Below are positions 32,238 through 44,284 of a stretch of DNA of 64,000 nucleotides, piece after piece. The stretch is from Capsicum annuum. Its lineage: Eukaryota; Streptophyta; Magnoliopsida; Solanales; Solanaceae. The notes beneath the pieces are model-generated. The model was not told where the DNA came from. It saw nothing but the letters and a program-made list of their open reading frames with translations, and made no database searches. How positions within the stretch are numbered: the stretch's first letter is position 1; every line of letters starts with the position of its first letter. The position numbers and the translations under genes were made by a program. The stretch lies in assembly GCF_002878395.1 (NCBI RefSeq), contig NC_061118.1:133006669-133070668 (forward strand), given 5' to 3'.

Positions 32238-32644
32238 CATTGCAATAGGTGTCAAAAACCATTGCAATAGGTAGCAAAAAATGTTGTAATAGGTGTCAAA
32301 AAGCATTGCAATAGACCAATAAGTGTTGCAGTAGATATCCAAAAATTATTGCAATTGGGTTATTGCAACGATTTTCCATCATTGCAATATACTCTATTGT
32401 AATGGTTCTGTACCGTTACTATAGACGATACAAAGCGTTGCAATAGGAGGTTAGAAAAACCATTGCAATAGGTCCATCTGTTGGAACGGTTTTCATAACT
32501 GTTGCAACAACTGTTGCGATAGACCTATCCCAACGCTCACATATGCAACGCCTACCTAATCGTTTTGGTAGATCTATCGCAATGGTTTTATGATCTATCG
32601 CAACGGAATTTAAACCGTTGTCATATGGCTAATTTCTAGTAGTG
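32238..32644. repeat. CACTA right subterminal repeats and terminal inverted repeat
   Basis: About fifteen degenerate copies of ATTGCAATAGGT / CTATTGCAACGG-type units in both orientations from 32238 to 32610, followed by the terminal repeat ending TAATTTCTAGTAGTG at 32644. This end is richer in subterminal units than the left. Confidence 0.88.
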
Positions 32645-32647
32645 GAA

Positions 32648-34470
32648 GGGTTATCTACAACTAGACCATCTAGATTTAATGAATAGTACTATAGGTGGTG
32701 GAAAACTAGGATGTTTGACTTCATTATGGCTGAGGATAGTGAACCAATGGACATAATTCTTGATGGTTCTCATGTTCCAGTTAGAGAAGTCAAAGAAGGA
32801 GATGTGAAAAAAATGGCTATCAAAAGAAGGAGAGAGTACAATGTTGAAGATAGAAAAAAGATTGAAAAAAATTACAAGGCCAAGAAACTGTTAGTATGTG
32901 GCATAAGTCCTAATGAATACAATAAGATATCATCTTGTGAAAATGCAAATGAGATCTAGGATTGGTAAAAAAGAAACCGCTATTGTGAAGGATTCAAAAG
33001 TTGACATGCTGACTACTCAGTATGAAACCTTCAGCATAAAAGAAGAAGAAACCATCCAAGAAATATATACAAGATTCACTTCAATCACAAATGAGCTTCA
33101 TTTCTTGGGAGTAGTGATTCCATTATACAAAAAAGTAAGAAAGGTTCTGGGTGTTCTTCACAAGTCATAGGAAAGCAAATTAGATGCCATAACTGAGGCA
33201 AGGAACTTGAAAACTCTCACCATGGATGAACTCATTGGGAATCGAAAGACTCATGAACTTAAAAAGCATCAAAGGCATGGGAAGATGAAGGTAAAAGGGG
33301 AAAAATATTTGGCACTAAAATCATCTAAATCAGACTCTAATGCAGAAGATATTGATGTTGCCTATTTGGCAAAAAAAATAGTTAGAGCTATGAGAAAAAG
33401 TGGTTAATTTTAAAGAAGTGGGAGTAGCAGCAAAATAGGAGGCACTATAGAAGTTTGTCACAGATATGGGGTCCTGAACATTTTATTAAGGACTGTCCAA
33501 TGCACAAAATGGACTATCAGGATTATCACAACATCAGAAGTGACAAATGACAAAATAGAGACCAGGTCCCTATAAAATCAAGAAGATAGGCTGCAACTGA
33601 TTTTGTAGTCAAACATGCGTTAGCTGGTTGGGGTGACTCCTCCAGTGAATATGATGAAACTGAGAAGTTTGTAGATGTTTCCATGCTTGTTGTGGAGGAT
33701 GAAAAGGTGACCTTTGATTCCTTGTTTGATTTTATGAAGAACACTGAACATGAAGAAGAAAATGAGGTAACACTTTCTGACCTAAAAGAAAACTTGGACA
33801 ACTATTCTTCTAGAAAGATAAAAAAGCTCGTAAATGTGTTGATTAACTCCATGTTTGAAATGACTAAGAAAAAATTGCTCTAGAAGAAAAGGTGTAAATT
33901 TAAGAGCTTGATTTAATTGCTCTAAAGTCAAGAGCTTGATTTAATTTCTCTAACTCTCCAAATATCTGAAACTGAAGAGTAGGCTACAAAGTTGAAATCT
34001 GAAAATTCAAGTTTAGTTAATTAACTAGAGAAAGCTAATAGTGTCTGTAATAAAGAGAAAAATAATGCTCTAGAAGGAAATATAGAATATTACGAGCTTG
34101 ATTTGATAGCTTTGACTCTCCATATATAAAAAATTGAGAAATAGGTTGCTGATCTGAAACTTGAAAATTTAAGTTTGGTAAGTCAACTGGAGAAAGTAGA
34201 TGTTTCTAAGTGTAAAGAGAAAAAGGAAGCCTCACAATTTCGAGTTAAACTTGAAGAAAAATTGGAGGATTCTCAAAGGCTTCTCATAACTTTATTTCAG
34301 AAGAATAAGGAGTTAGAAAGGGACTTGGTTCGTCTAAGGGAAGAACTTACAAAATCCCTACAATGGTCTGCATCTTCTCAGATCCTTTATGACTTGACTA
34401 ATAAAGTATTTAATAATAGTAGGGGCCTTGGGTATCAGCACCAAACTCATTCATCTGGTTCATAAGGAAG
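32648..34470 (+). pseudogene. Element G: copia gag continued, with broken zinc knuckle and coiled-coil tail
   Basis: The capsid part is open in pieces: 32711-32959 (DFIMAEDSEPMDIILDG, KNYKAKKLLVCGIS), a frameshift near 32955, 32913-33170 (KVDMLTTQYETFSIKEEETI), and 33207-33407 (TLTMDELIGN, THELKKHQ). The zinc knuckle at 33456-33496 has Cys-2 changed to Tyr and a frameshift in the middle, although HFIKDCPMH survives. The tail 33600-34465 is acidic and Lys/Glu/Leu-rich with coiled-coil character (for example 34175-34465). This gag layout is typical of Solanaceae Sirevirus elements. Confidence 0.8.
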
Positions 34471-35990
34471 GGTTGATCAATATGTCAAAAACAATGTATA
34501 TAAATCCTTATGCACTCACTGTAGAAGAGATGAACACCTGAAAGAAGATTATCTAAGCTGGCTTAGATCAAGAATAACAAATATTAGACATGTCCACCAG
34601 GGGAGCACCTATCCCAAAGGTGTATGACCTTGGAAAAACAAGAAAAATACAACACTATCTAGATGGACAAAAAGGGATTTAATTATACCTCTGTCATTCT
34701 ACTGGGAACTCAAACTCAATGGGTTCCCAAGTTTAACAAATAATTATAAGTGCAGGAGGGAGAAAAATGGTTTACAATTAGAAAAATCTTCTTGTTATAT
34801 AGTTGCTCAAGGCTATAAATTGAAGGTTTGATTGTATTCTTTTTCCTGAGAAACTTCAAGGTGAAGGTGTCTTATGTGATTAACATTCCTATCCCAAGAA
34901 TAAGCTCACAAAGATGTGAAAAAGGCTAGAAAGCTCAAAGCAATGTAGAAGGAACTCTGGACATGTGAAGAACACCAAGTATAGGACCAGATCCTCAGCC
35001 CTGTTTCCAGAACAAGTCATGGTATAATGTGGTGTAATGAATCTAACAACCTGATGCAAGGATTAATCAAATCAGCCTAACCTACTATAAAGTGAATTAG
35101 TGTCTCTTCACAAAATAGGCAATGTTCAGGAGGCAGGTATCCTTGGTAAATTAGGTGCATATTGGTCTAACTCAATACCATACCCTTGCAGGTATACAAC
35201 AATGGGAGAAACTTTGGAGGTGGACAGATATGACAAGCAAAAAATTAGAGATTTACTCAAAATAGAGAGGGAACTAGTCCCATCTTTCAGGTTAGTATCT
35301 TGTATATGCAATTTTTTTCTATTTTATCAATATAAAGCCATGTCCTCCTTGTCCTTGAGTCAGAAAAAGGTTATCCTGTTCTAAAAGGGAAGGCGAGTCA
35401 CCTAAAATCTGATATCAAGCATATCTTATTCCCTCATAAAACTCATCCTTGTGCTTATTGTTCCTTTAATTCTAGTTTTACCCACTCACTCCCTTGTCAA
35501 AAGGAAAAATCCAAATCCCAAATTGACCTTCTAAGAAAAAGACCTTCTTGATGGTTATAGCTCTCCCAGTTTTATGCCCTTCAAAAAGTTATGGGCTTAG
35601 CATAGTTAAAAATCCCTTCCTAAACCTTCCTGAAAAACATCCTTCTTCTCATACTCTTCCAAAGCTTAAATCCTTTATCACTCAACCTATTAATGAAGAA
35701 TTATCCCTGAATCTTCAAAATTGTTCTGATATATTATAGTGGATGAAACCTGGGTTGCTGAAATCTTATCTTGCCGTCAAATAGCCCAGGAAAGAGCATA
35801 GCTAATCACAAGAAAAGCAATGTCAGCAAAACACCAAAAATCTCTGGAAAATAGTCTGGAAGTTTTACTAAGAAAAAGCTGACTCTTGAGAGAGCTGGTC
35901 CCAAGAAGAAAAAAGTAGCTGAAAGAGAATATGTTATCACTTATACTAGAAGAAAAAATGGGGAGAAATGTGGGGTTTTATCCAAGAGAG
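34471..35990 (+). other. Element G: decayed region between gag and env-like part, pol missing
   Basis: No copia protease (DSG), integrase (HHCC/DDE) or RT (YVDD) motif found on either strand. The first 250 bases continue gag (CTHCRRDEHLKEDY near 34516, a second knuckle-like CX2C), then non-coding sequence with short plus-strand frames (35100-35384, 35548-35739). The normal pol block of about 3.5 kb is absent, which implies an internal deletion or a gag-only derivative. Confidence 0.55.
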
Positions 35991-37000
35991 TTAGAAATAG
36001 GTTCTTGAAGAATCAAAAGGTGTTAATTGGAAGGATTTTTTTATTCAAATATGCTAACAGAACTTGGTATGGTGGAATTAGTTGAGCTGGTTAAACATCA
36101 AGGTTGGATGCATCTCATGGAAGGACCTATTTCTACTATTTTTGATAAGATAGTTAGGGAATTCTATTTCACTTGGGAATTCTCAGAAGATGGGATGAAT
36201 CTGATTGCACAGGTCCAAGGAAAGAAAATAAAGTTAAATGAGGAAACACTAGGAAGAATTTTAGAAGTTCCTATATATGGGGTAAGAATTGTCTCTAAGC
36301 AGCTGCCTTCAATATAATTCTTAGAAAATGCATCCAAGGTCAAGGAAACTCTATGGCTTCAGTAAATAGAAAATCACACAAGAGTGAGTTTTAATTGGAC
36401 TTTGACTTTGTGAACAAAGTGATTCTGCCTAGATCATAAAAGTATTGCCTTAGCCACTAATTTGTATGTAATGGAATGCCTTAGTAGCTTTGAATTCATT
36501 ATTCTACCAGTATTGATGATAGAACACATTCATAAAGTGGTTATTGGAAACAACGAAAAGCATGGCATGCCTTATGGATATTGGTAGAACAAGATATTTG
36601 GCCAATTTGGTATTGTCTGTGAGAATGAAACCCAAGGAACTATGTTCAAATGCTTGGCATGAAGACATTGGTCAAAACTAAATATTTCAAATCAGGTAGC
36701 ATTTATCAAAGGGAGCTCAGCAAGGAAATAGAGAAACTGAAGGTCAATTCAACTACCAAGGGTAAAGAAATCAACAAGCTCCAGGTGAAAATTAAGCATC
36801 TCTCCAAAAGAAGCCCATGTAATACTAAAATGCTCAAAACTAAGAATGATGAATTGAACAAGACAGTGTCAATCCGAACTGATGAAGTCCTTAACCTGGA
36901 TATAGAGATAAGAAATCTTAACAACCTGGCCCTACTCCTTCAAAATCTTTTTCCCAGTTCTTCACTTGTTAATTCTTATTGATTCCTGTGGCATTTTTCC
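35991..37000 (+). pseudogene. Element G: env-like / additional ORF remnant
   Basis: Two open pieces before the 3' LTR. The stretch 36027-36317 reads GWMHLMEGPISTIFDKIVRE, FYFTWEF and LNEETLGRILEVPIYGVR, resembling the plant-transposon-protein domain found in extra ORFs of Sireviruses and other plant elements. The stretch 36650-36982 is a Lys/Glu-rich coiled coil (ELSKEIEKLKVNS, EINKLQVKIK). A stop at about 36318 and several frameshifts separate them. Position just upstream of the 3' LTR fits the env-like ORF of Sireviruses. Confidence 0.5.
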
Positions 37001-37548
37001 TAAGAACATTTAATTTATGCACTATAATGATACTTTCTACTTATGAATGAATGATTTGTGTGTTACATTTTTTTTCATTAAATTGCAAAGTTATTCTTCA
37101 TATTAGTGTTGCCCCAGTGGCCATAAGTTAACTAATTTATGCTTATTTTACTCTTGGTTTACTGTACTCACTTTTCAATAATGCCAAAAGGGGGAATGCA
37201 ATACTGAGTTCATATAGCAGGGACTAGGTACCAGGTGAATTGTGTTGAGTTATAAATTTGAATGATATACTGATAGAGAGAAGTAAGTGATATGCTGAAT
37301 AGATGAATGAAGAAAGTCACGTTGATCGGGGAAAGTATGCAAATTTACTAAATAAAGGTGCATGATAATAGGAGGAATAAATTAAAGGTACATGGGAAAG
37401 AAATCAGAGGTTTTTAATGCAAATTACAACAAAGGACTAGGTCCTTATGTTGCATGAAGATAGGGGGAACATTCATCTTCAGAGTGCTAATCACACTGAT
37501 TAAATGTGATGGATGTGCTCAAAGCTTTATAGTTAGTTTGTCATTATC

Positions 37549-37560
37549 AAAAAGGGGGAA
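37549..37560 (+). other. Element G polypurine tract
   Basis: AAAAAGGGGGAA two bases before the 3' LTR: the plus-strand priming site. Confidence 0.85.
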
Positions 37561-37562
37561 AT

Positions 37563-38247
37563 TATTATATGTAGTTTTGATGATGAGCAGCTAACTCCAA
37601 GGGACTAGGTACCTGGATGTTTATGGTACATTACAACTATTATGCATGTCTTAAAAATTTTGTCCTCTTATGTAACAAACTTGGAAGTGCTGCTTGTACT
37701 AATTAGGACACCTAGTCCAATGAGATTTTATCCCTAATCATCACTCAACTATAAAAGAAAAAAAGGCTTCTTCATCAAATAGTTTTTGTACAAATCTAAA
37801 GAGTGAAGAGAGGCAACAAAAACTCCATTTCAAGATTGCTCATGTTCTTATCTTTGTAGTATGATTAAAAAGTGAGTGAGTGTTCTTGAGTGCTGATTTT
37901 TACTCGAACTACTCAAATATAAGATTAGTGTTTTCTTTTGTTGAGAGAAGTTCTTGGGTAGAGTTGCCTAAGCTTGTTGCTAGTTAGAGTTAACTAGGTT
38001 TTGAGGGTCCTTGGAAGAGTTGCTAAGATGAGCTTATAGTAAAGTTATTACAAGTGAAGCGATCCTATAGATAGGCTAAAATAGCGTCTGTAATTAAGAG
38101 GTTAATTATAGTAAAATTCATTGGTGCTTGTGAGGAAAGCCGTGGTTTTTCTTTCCTTGAGAAAGGTTAGTTCCACGTTAAATCCAGTGATTGACTTTGA
38201 GGGACCTGGTCCCTCACTGTGTGGTGCAACCCTCAAAGGTTCCAATA
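37563..38247 (+). repeat. Element G 3' LTR
   Basis: 685 bp. Shorter than the 5' LTR, mostly through loss of about 60 bases that in the 5' LTR lie at about 27355-27415. Ends at 38247 followed by the gatct target duplication (38248-38252). Confidence 0.88.
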
Positions 38248-38252
38248 GATCT

Positions 38253-39404
38253 TCATTCGGATTATCATTAGTTGAACATTAGAGAGACTGACATCCCTAA
38301 GACTGTTTTCTGTACCTAGTATGTTCATTATAAATTCCTGGTTATGTCCTTTGTATTGATTAATGCTTTGAATGCTTTCATGGATCTCATGAATTGGGTG
38401 TTCAGATAGTTTTTGGACTTGTTTGTTGTTGTCTTCATTGATGATATTTGGTTGTACTCTAAGAGTGAAGATGATCATGTCAATCACCTCCAAATTATGT
38501 TGCAGAGTCATAAGGATCTGAAGATTAGCAGAGATGGTATCCTGAGGTACTATGGTAGGTGTGTTCTTGATGTTGATAGGCTGGGAGAGAGGATCTTAGC
38601 CGAGGCTTATGAGTTGAGGTATACTACTCATTTTGGTTTGACCAAGATGTATCATGATTTAAAAGAGATCTATTGGTGGAACAATATGAAGGGGGATGTT
38701 GCAAATTTTATTTCCAAATGTACGGTTTGTCAGAAAGTGAAGGTTGAGCACTTGAGGACTGGTGACATGTCTCAAGAGATAGAGTTGCCCATATGGAAGT
38801 GGGAGATGATCAATATGGATTTTGTTATGGGTCTTCTGCTGTCTCAAATTTAATATGAATCAATTTAAGTCATTGTGGATAGGATGACTAAGTCCGCTCA
38901 TTTCTTACCTAAGAGGAATGCCTACTCTAGAGATGATTATGCTAAGTTATTCATTGAGGAGATAGTTAGATTGCATCGTCTTTCAGTTTCCATTATTTTA
39001 GATTGAGGTACACAATTTTCTTCTCATTTTTGGGATTCATTTCAGAAAGGTTTGTGGACTAAGGTGAACTTTAGCACCACTTTTCACCCTCAAACGGATG
39101 GACAAGCAGAATAGATTATTCAAACATTAGAGGATATACTAAAGGCAAATGTGATTGACTTTAAGGAAAATTGGGTGGATCACTTACCTCTCATCAAGTT
39201 CACGTACAATAATAGTTATAACTCTAGCATTGAAGTGGCTCCTTTTGAGGCTCTTTATTGCAGAAAGTGTAGGTCTCTTATTTCGTGGTTTGACGTTAGT
39301 GAGACTAGGTTTTTTGGTCCTGACTTGCTTCACCAAGCCATGGAGCTGGTAAAGGTGATTAGGGAAAGATTTAATATTGCACAAAGTCGCCAAAAGTCTT
39401 ATGT
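38253..39404 (+). pseudogene. Element F: RT end fused to integrase by internal deletion
   Basis: RT resumes after the copia insertion with IRETDIPKTVF, FMDLMNWVFR and the catalytic box VVFIDDIWLYSKSEDDHVNH (38413 on). Then at about 38515 the frame goes directly from LQSHKDLKI into SRDGILRYYGR, the start of integrase, so the RT thumb and all of RNase H (about 1 kb) are deleted. Integrase keeps its zinc finger (THFGLTKMYH, FISKCTVCQ), the first catalytic Asp (MDFVMGL), the ILD box with a stop right after it (38999-39007), and the TDGQAE box with a stop after Glu. The frame 38413-38853 of 146 codons is thus an RT-integrase hybrid. It ends at 39404, where element D starts. Confidence 0.82.
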
Positions 39405-41417
39405 TGTATGACCCAAACCAGGGCCTGGCTATGAAGGGTAACTCAAGTCCCACATGGACCGAAGACCACCCCCTGTACCTAACCATGTGAACACAACATC
39501 CCAAGTATCGAATAAATTTTGAACATATAATAAAATTGGATAATGAAAACTCTAAGTTCTAATCTATGGTAAGAACTAATGAAATGTCTAAGCTTTTCGA
39601 AGAATGGAGGCTCACAACTTTACCACAATGAACTGACGAACCAAGCCGATCCACCTAACTCTGTGCAAAAAAAGTAGAAGATTCTCTGGTGCCTGCACTG
39701 CATAGGGATACAACCTTCGAAGATGGTTAGTAGGGTAAATATCGGCATGTAACTCAGGGATATACATAAAATAATATCGTGATCAATGTTCAAAATCATT
39801 CAAATACATTACATGTAATTAAATGAATATAGATATATATCACATGCCGATATAGGGAATAAGGCTTAACATGCACTTTAAAACTTAGGTTGGATTGTGT
39901 AGCTCAACTGTCATAACATAAGAAGGCACCCACAGGCTATATGGCTTGATCTCTCACCCAGCTGGTAGGGCCCTAGTGCGTGTGACCACATGAACTAGAG
40001 GGTATACATATGCACTATGGGGGACTCGAACCTCCCAACACATCAACGTGAAACAAGCACCAAATCATGTAATATAATGTGGGGGACTTAAACCTCCCAA
40101 TAATATGATACTGATAAGGGGGACTCAAACCACCTGGTCATATAAACCCCTGCGTTAGCAACCATGGTTTCTAGTGTTGGTCCCTCGGGACCTCTACTTT
40201 CATGACTCAGCTATACAACCCTCATTAAAGCCTAATTAAAACAATTATCACACATTCCCATGCAGTGAACCATGAGACACATATAGGAATACGTTGTTGG
40301 TAATGTCATACCAACATCACTTGCAAGGTCATCAACATGCCAAAGTAATTACATCACATGGGGGATGTCACAACCCCATTAGTTTAATTATGAAATAGCT
40401 TGTTAAATCACAAAACCCACAAGGTTTAGTTCAAAACCAATGTGCCTCATTAGCCTTTTCAATCATACAATTTCAAATTAATTCAATATGCCTACTCTTT
40501 GTATCAAAATCAATTTTATAATATGGGGTTGGGGTCATAAACACTTCAAAAGTCACAAGTTGGGAGAAATCACAATCCCCTAGTTTATTCACCATACCAT
40601 AGGTTCAAAAAACCATATTTAAAGCATGAAAAATAATGTGTAAACCATGGGAAACATCATTCAACAACAATCATTCAAAACCCTCAACCCATGTTTCAAA
40701 AAAAAAAAACATCAATACCATATGAACATCACTTTAAATCATATGATTTTAACATATTAACAATTAGGGAAGAGTAACATGCCTAAAATACAAAGTTTCA
40801 CAAAAAAATATCAACCCTTGAGCCCTTAGATGACCTAATTCTTGGAAACCCTAAGTATCTTGCTTGAGAGGATTTAGAGAGAATAAAGAGTCATTGATGT
40901 GTTAACGTGTAGAAAGAATGCCCCAAAAGTGTTTTATGGATGTGGGGTCTAAGTGGTTAAAGTAGGAAATATCCAAAGTGCCCTAAACTTAAAATATAGA
41001 AAAGTGTCACCAGTAACTACGGCTCACACGATGACTCATAACAACACATTACGACTCGTCACCACAAGTCATAGCCAAGACAGTGTCAAGGGCACCCATA
41101 ATGTTGACCCTACGACTTACATCATATTACTAGTATCGTGACCCTATGATTCATAGGGTCCAAGTTATCTCCAAGACAACCACTTGGTCCTTTTACTTGT
41201 CACCCTACAATTTGTTCCCAATGACTCATAATGAGTCCTTACGACTTGTAGTGACCAAATCGTACTTAGAGTAGAACTTGGTCCCCACACTGTTTATGCT
41301 ACAATTGGGTCCCTAGGATCCGTCAAGACTTCCTACGACTTGTAGAGTAAGTCATAGTCTAGACAGTGAGGATAAAATTTCAGAAATTTTCAAAGACCAA
41401 AAACCTTGGGTGTTACA
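39405..41417 (-). repeat. Element D 3' LTR
   Basis: 2013 bp, paired with the LTR from 61950. On the minus strand it starts TGTAACACCC at 41417. Shared blocks include ACTCAAGTCCCACA (39442 and 61990), CTATGGGGGACTCGAACCTC (40016 and 62728) and GGACCTCTACTTTCATGACT against GGACCTTCACTTTCATGACT. The U3 part 41000-41370 has several tacgactc / gagtcgta-type motifs. Confidence 0.9.
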
Positions 41418-41599
41418 TACTCCCTCTTTGGGATCATTCATCATTAAATGATGGGTCAAGGCATACGTTATCACGATTTAACACAGAAACACTCCCACAC
41501 TTAGCTTTAACAAAGACATAAAACAAAGACATCAAGGAATTCACAATTTTCTTTAACAAAGTCAAAACTCAAAGATGCTAATGAATACACATACCTTAA

Positions 41600-42970
41600 G
41601 CATGATTATTCGAAGCGGGGAATAGGAATGGCTACTTGGACTTCATGTCATCTTCAGCTTTTCAAGTAGCTTTCTCAAACTTTTGGTTTCTCCAAAGAAT
41701 CTTACCAAAGCCACATCCTTTGTCCGCATTAACAAACTTGCCAATCCAAAATATCAGCCGGGATTTTCTCATAAGACAAGGAATTCAAAATGGACACCTT
41801 CTAAAGGAACAACCAATGAAGGATCACCCACGCACTTCCTCAACATTGAAACATGAAAGACCGGATGAATAGAGCTCAAAGTAGAAAGTAACTCTAATTC
41901 ATAAGCTACATAACCAATCCTATTAAAAACTAAGTAAGGACAAACATAACAGGAACTGAGTTTCCCCTTCTTTCGAAACCGCGTCACTCCCATAATGGGA
42001 GACACCTTTAAGAACACCCAATCACCAGTATTAAATTTTGATTCCCTTTACCTCACGTCCGCATAGGACTTTTGGCTGTCTTAAGCCTATCTTAGACCAC
42101 TTTCACCTTTTTCATGTCTTGGTAAACCAAATTAAGGCCAAATAACTTATTTTCACCAACCTCAAATCACCCTATAGGAGATCTACACCTCCTACCATAC
42201 AAAGCCTCAAACAGAGCCATACCAATTCTAGAGTGATAATTATTGTTATATGTGAAATCGATGAGAGGAACGTGATCAACCCAACCACCACCAAAATCAA
42301 ATTCATGAGCTCGAAGCATATCTTTAAGGGTCTGAATTATCCTTTCTACTTGCCCATCCATCTATGGGTAGAAAATAGTACTAAGGATTACTTTAGACCC
42401 CAAACCTCATTGGAATAAAACAAAAGTGATATGAGAACTGAGTACCTCGATCAGAAATAATAGAACTGGTGCACCATGCAACTTCACTATCTCTTGGATA
42501 TACAACTTCGCATAGTCCTCAACAGAAAAGTTTGTCTTCACTGGCAAGAAATAAGCAAACTTAGTCATCGCATCCACGATGACCTAAATCAAATCAAATT
42601 ATTGGGGAGACCGCAGAAGACCGGTAATAAAATTCATATTAATTATTTCCCATTTCCATTCCGACATATTAATCTCTTGAGTCAACCCACCGACCCTCAA
42701 GTGTTGCACCTTCACTTGCTGACACACCATACACTTCACCACAAAATTGGCCATATCTCACTTTATATTATTCTACCAATAAATCTCCTTGAGATAATGA
42801 TACATTTTTGTTGAACTAGGATGAACCATATAGCGCGACTCATAAGCTTTAGCCAAAATTCTTTCCCTCAAATCATCGACATTGGTAACGAACAACCTGC
42901 CTTGCAACCTTAGTATACCATCATCATCGATCTCAAAAGACATCAAATTTTGGTGGCCCATATCATCCTT
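41600..42970 (-). pseudogene. Element D: integrase with C-terminal chromodomain remnant
   Basis: From the N-terminus: zinc region at 42773-42961 (RLFVTNVDDLRERILAKAYE, KMYHYLKEIYW); catalytic core 42362-42770 with stops; late core at 42167-42361 ([30 protein letters not shown]); C-terminal DNA-binding part at 41769-42017 (HPVFHVSMLRKCVGDPSLVV). After a stop the sequence goes on at about 41630-41770 with SYEKIPADILDWQVC, KILWRNQK and KAEDDMKS in two frames: a decayed chromodomain. Chromodomains direct chromovirus integration to marked chromatin (family knowledge). Confidence 0.8.
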
Positions 42971-44284
42971 GATTCACAGCAAGATAGGATCCAAAACCTA
43001 CTTCTCCTTCACCTCAGCACCAAGATATGACTTTGCCATCTCTTGCACAATCATACCACCATCCTCAGAGTCTAAGAGACAAAATCCAAGATTAAACAAA
43101 TGATGAATATCCTTCATCAGTCCTCGCTTCTCCTTATCCAAATGATATAAGCTTCCCATGGACAACCTACTAAAAGCATCAACAACTACGTTAGATTTAC
43201 CTACGTGGTAGTGAAGACCTATGTCATAGTGTTTTAGTAATTCAAGCCACCTCCTTTGCCTGAGATTTAGCTCTTTCTGAGTGCACACATATTGCAGGCT
43301 CCTATGATTAGAATAAATTTCTACCTGGACACCATACAAATATTGTCACTAGATCTTTAATTCAAACACCACAGCTAATAATTCCAAATTATGAGTCAGA
43401 TAATTCTTATTATGAACTTTTAGCTATCTAGAAGCATACACAGCCACCTTGCCATGCTGCATTAACAAGCAACCTAGTCCCACTCGGGAAACATCATAAT
43501 AGACAACAAAACCATTAGTACCCTTAGGTAGAGTCAAGAATGGAGCCGAAGTTAACTTATCCTTTAACTTCTCAAAACTACCCACACAAGTATCAAACCA
43601 CAAGAACTTTACCTTTTTTTGAGTCAACTTAGTCAATGGGGAAGTAATAAAAGAGAAACTTTCCATAAACCTCCTATAGTAACTAGCTAAACCTAAGAAA
43701 CTCCGAATATTGATTAGATTTGTGGGTCTAGCCCATTTCTTAACCACCCTACTTTATTTGGATCCACCATGATCTCTTTACTAGAAACAACTTGACCTAG
43801 ATAGGTCACAACATTCAACTAGAACTCACACTTTGAGAATTTTGCATACAACCGTTGATTTTTTAAGATTTCTAACATAAGGCAGAGGTGATCGACATGA
43901 TCTACCTCACTTTTAGAATACACCAAAATATCATCTATAAACACAATGACAAACAAGTCTAGAAACTGATGGAAAACCTAACTCATAAGCTCCATTAATT
44001 CCATTAGGGAATTAGACAAACCAAAGGACATTACTAAAATCTCAATATGAACATATCAGGTTTGAAAAGCAGTCTTAGGGATATCCACATCCCTAATTTT
44101 TAACTGATGGTACCCAGATAAAAGACCAATTTTATAAAAGTACTTAGCACCCTGACGTTGATCAAAGAGATTATCAATCCTCAGAATAGGATACTTATTC
44201 TTTATGGTTACCTTATTTAATTAGCGGTAATTAATACACCTCCGAAGGAAACCATTCTTGTTACAAATGAAGTGCACAGGAGCA
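42971..44284 (-). pseudogene. Element D: RNase H and reverse transcriptase (C-terminal part)
   Basis: RNase H: 42998-43339 ([46 protein letters not shown]) and 43424-43560. The Asp in the TDHKSL-type motif is Asn (SNHRSL). RT thumb: 43560-43747 (FLGLASYYRRFMESFS). RT palm with the FIDD box near 43925-43945. The RT start breaks at 44284, after the reading [10 protein letters not shown] and C-N-K-N-G motif, where element E is inserted. Confidence 0.82.

Larger units (their letters stand above)
27562..32644 (+). mobile_element. Element H: non-autonomous CACTA (EnSpm) transposon with captured host gene exons
   Basis: 5083 bp. Left end CACTACTAGAAATTA, right end the exact reverse complement (15 bp perfect, with similarity continuing to the shared ACAACGG), flanked by a 3-bp target duplication GAA (27559-27561, 32645-32647), the classic CACTA signature. 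Both ends carry many copies of a TTGCAACGGTT-like motif in both orientations, the usual subterminal binding sites. No transposase of the TNP2/TNPA kind is visible. The interior holds exon-like pieces of at least three host genes (bZIP, DOMON, NRPE1), all on the plus strand, with recognisable splice sites between. It inserted in element G's gag and is the youngest layer of this stack. Capture of host gene pieces by CACTA elements is established in plants (Pack-type elements). Confidence 0.93.
26732..38247 (+). mobile_element. Element G: Sirevirus-like Ty1/copia element lacking pol, carrying CACTA element H
   Basis: 5' LTR 26732-27477, Met-type primer site at 27479, gag split by element H, a coiled-coil gag tail, an env-like/unknown region, polypurine tract 37549-37560 and 3' LTR 37563-38247. 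Target duplication gatct is perfect (26727-26731 and 38248-38252). Internal sequence without H is only about 5.0 kb and I find no protease, integrase, RT or RNase H of copia type. The Sirevirus assignment rests on the gag sequence, its long coiled-coil tail and the extra ORF region before the 3' LTR. Confidence 0.88.
22464..39404 (+). mobile_element. Element F: gypsy element, plus strand, split by copia element G and cut by element D
   Basis: 5' LTR 22464-24307, Met primer site 24311-24322, gag 24518-25740, protease 25870-26260, RT 26380-26731, then the 11.5-kb copia element G, then RT 38253-38520 fused to integrase up to 39404. The reading TTCTCAAAGATTGATCT at 26716-26731 continues in the right place at 38253. 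The left flank TATTC (22459-22463) is the expected target duplication; the other end is beyond the window because element D interrupts integrase. Confidence 0.87.

Noticed and set aside
32238..32610. CRISPR-like array of short repeats
   Set aside because: Repeats are degenerate, in both orientations and at irregular spacing, as expected for CACTA subterminal sites, and the genome is a plant's.
39184..39504. 106-codon minus-strand frame
   Set aside because: Antisense to F's integrase and running over the junction with D's LTR. No motif.
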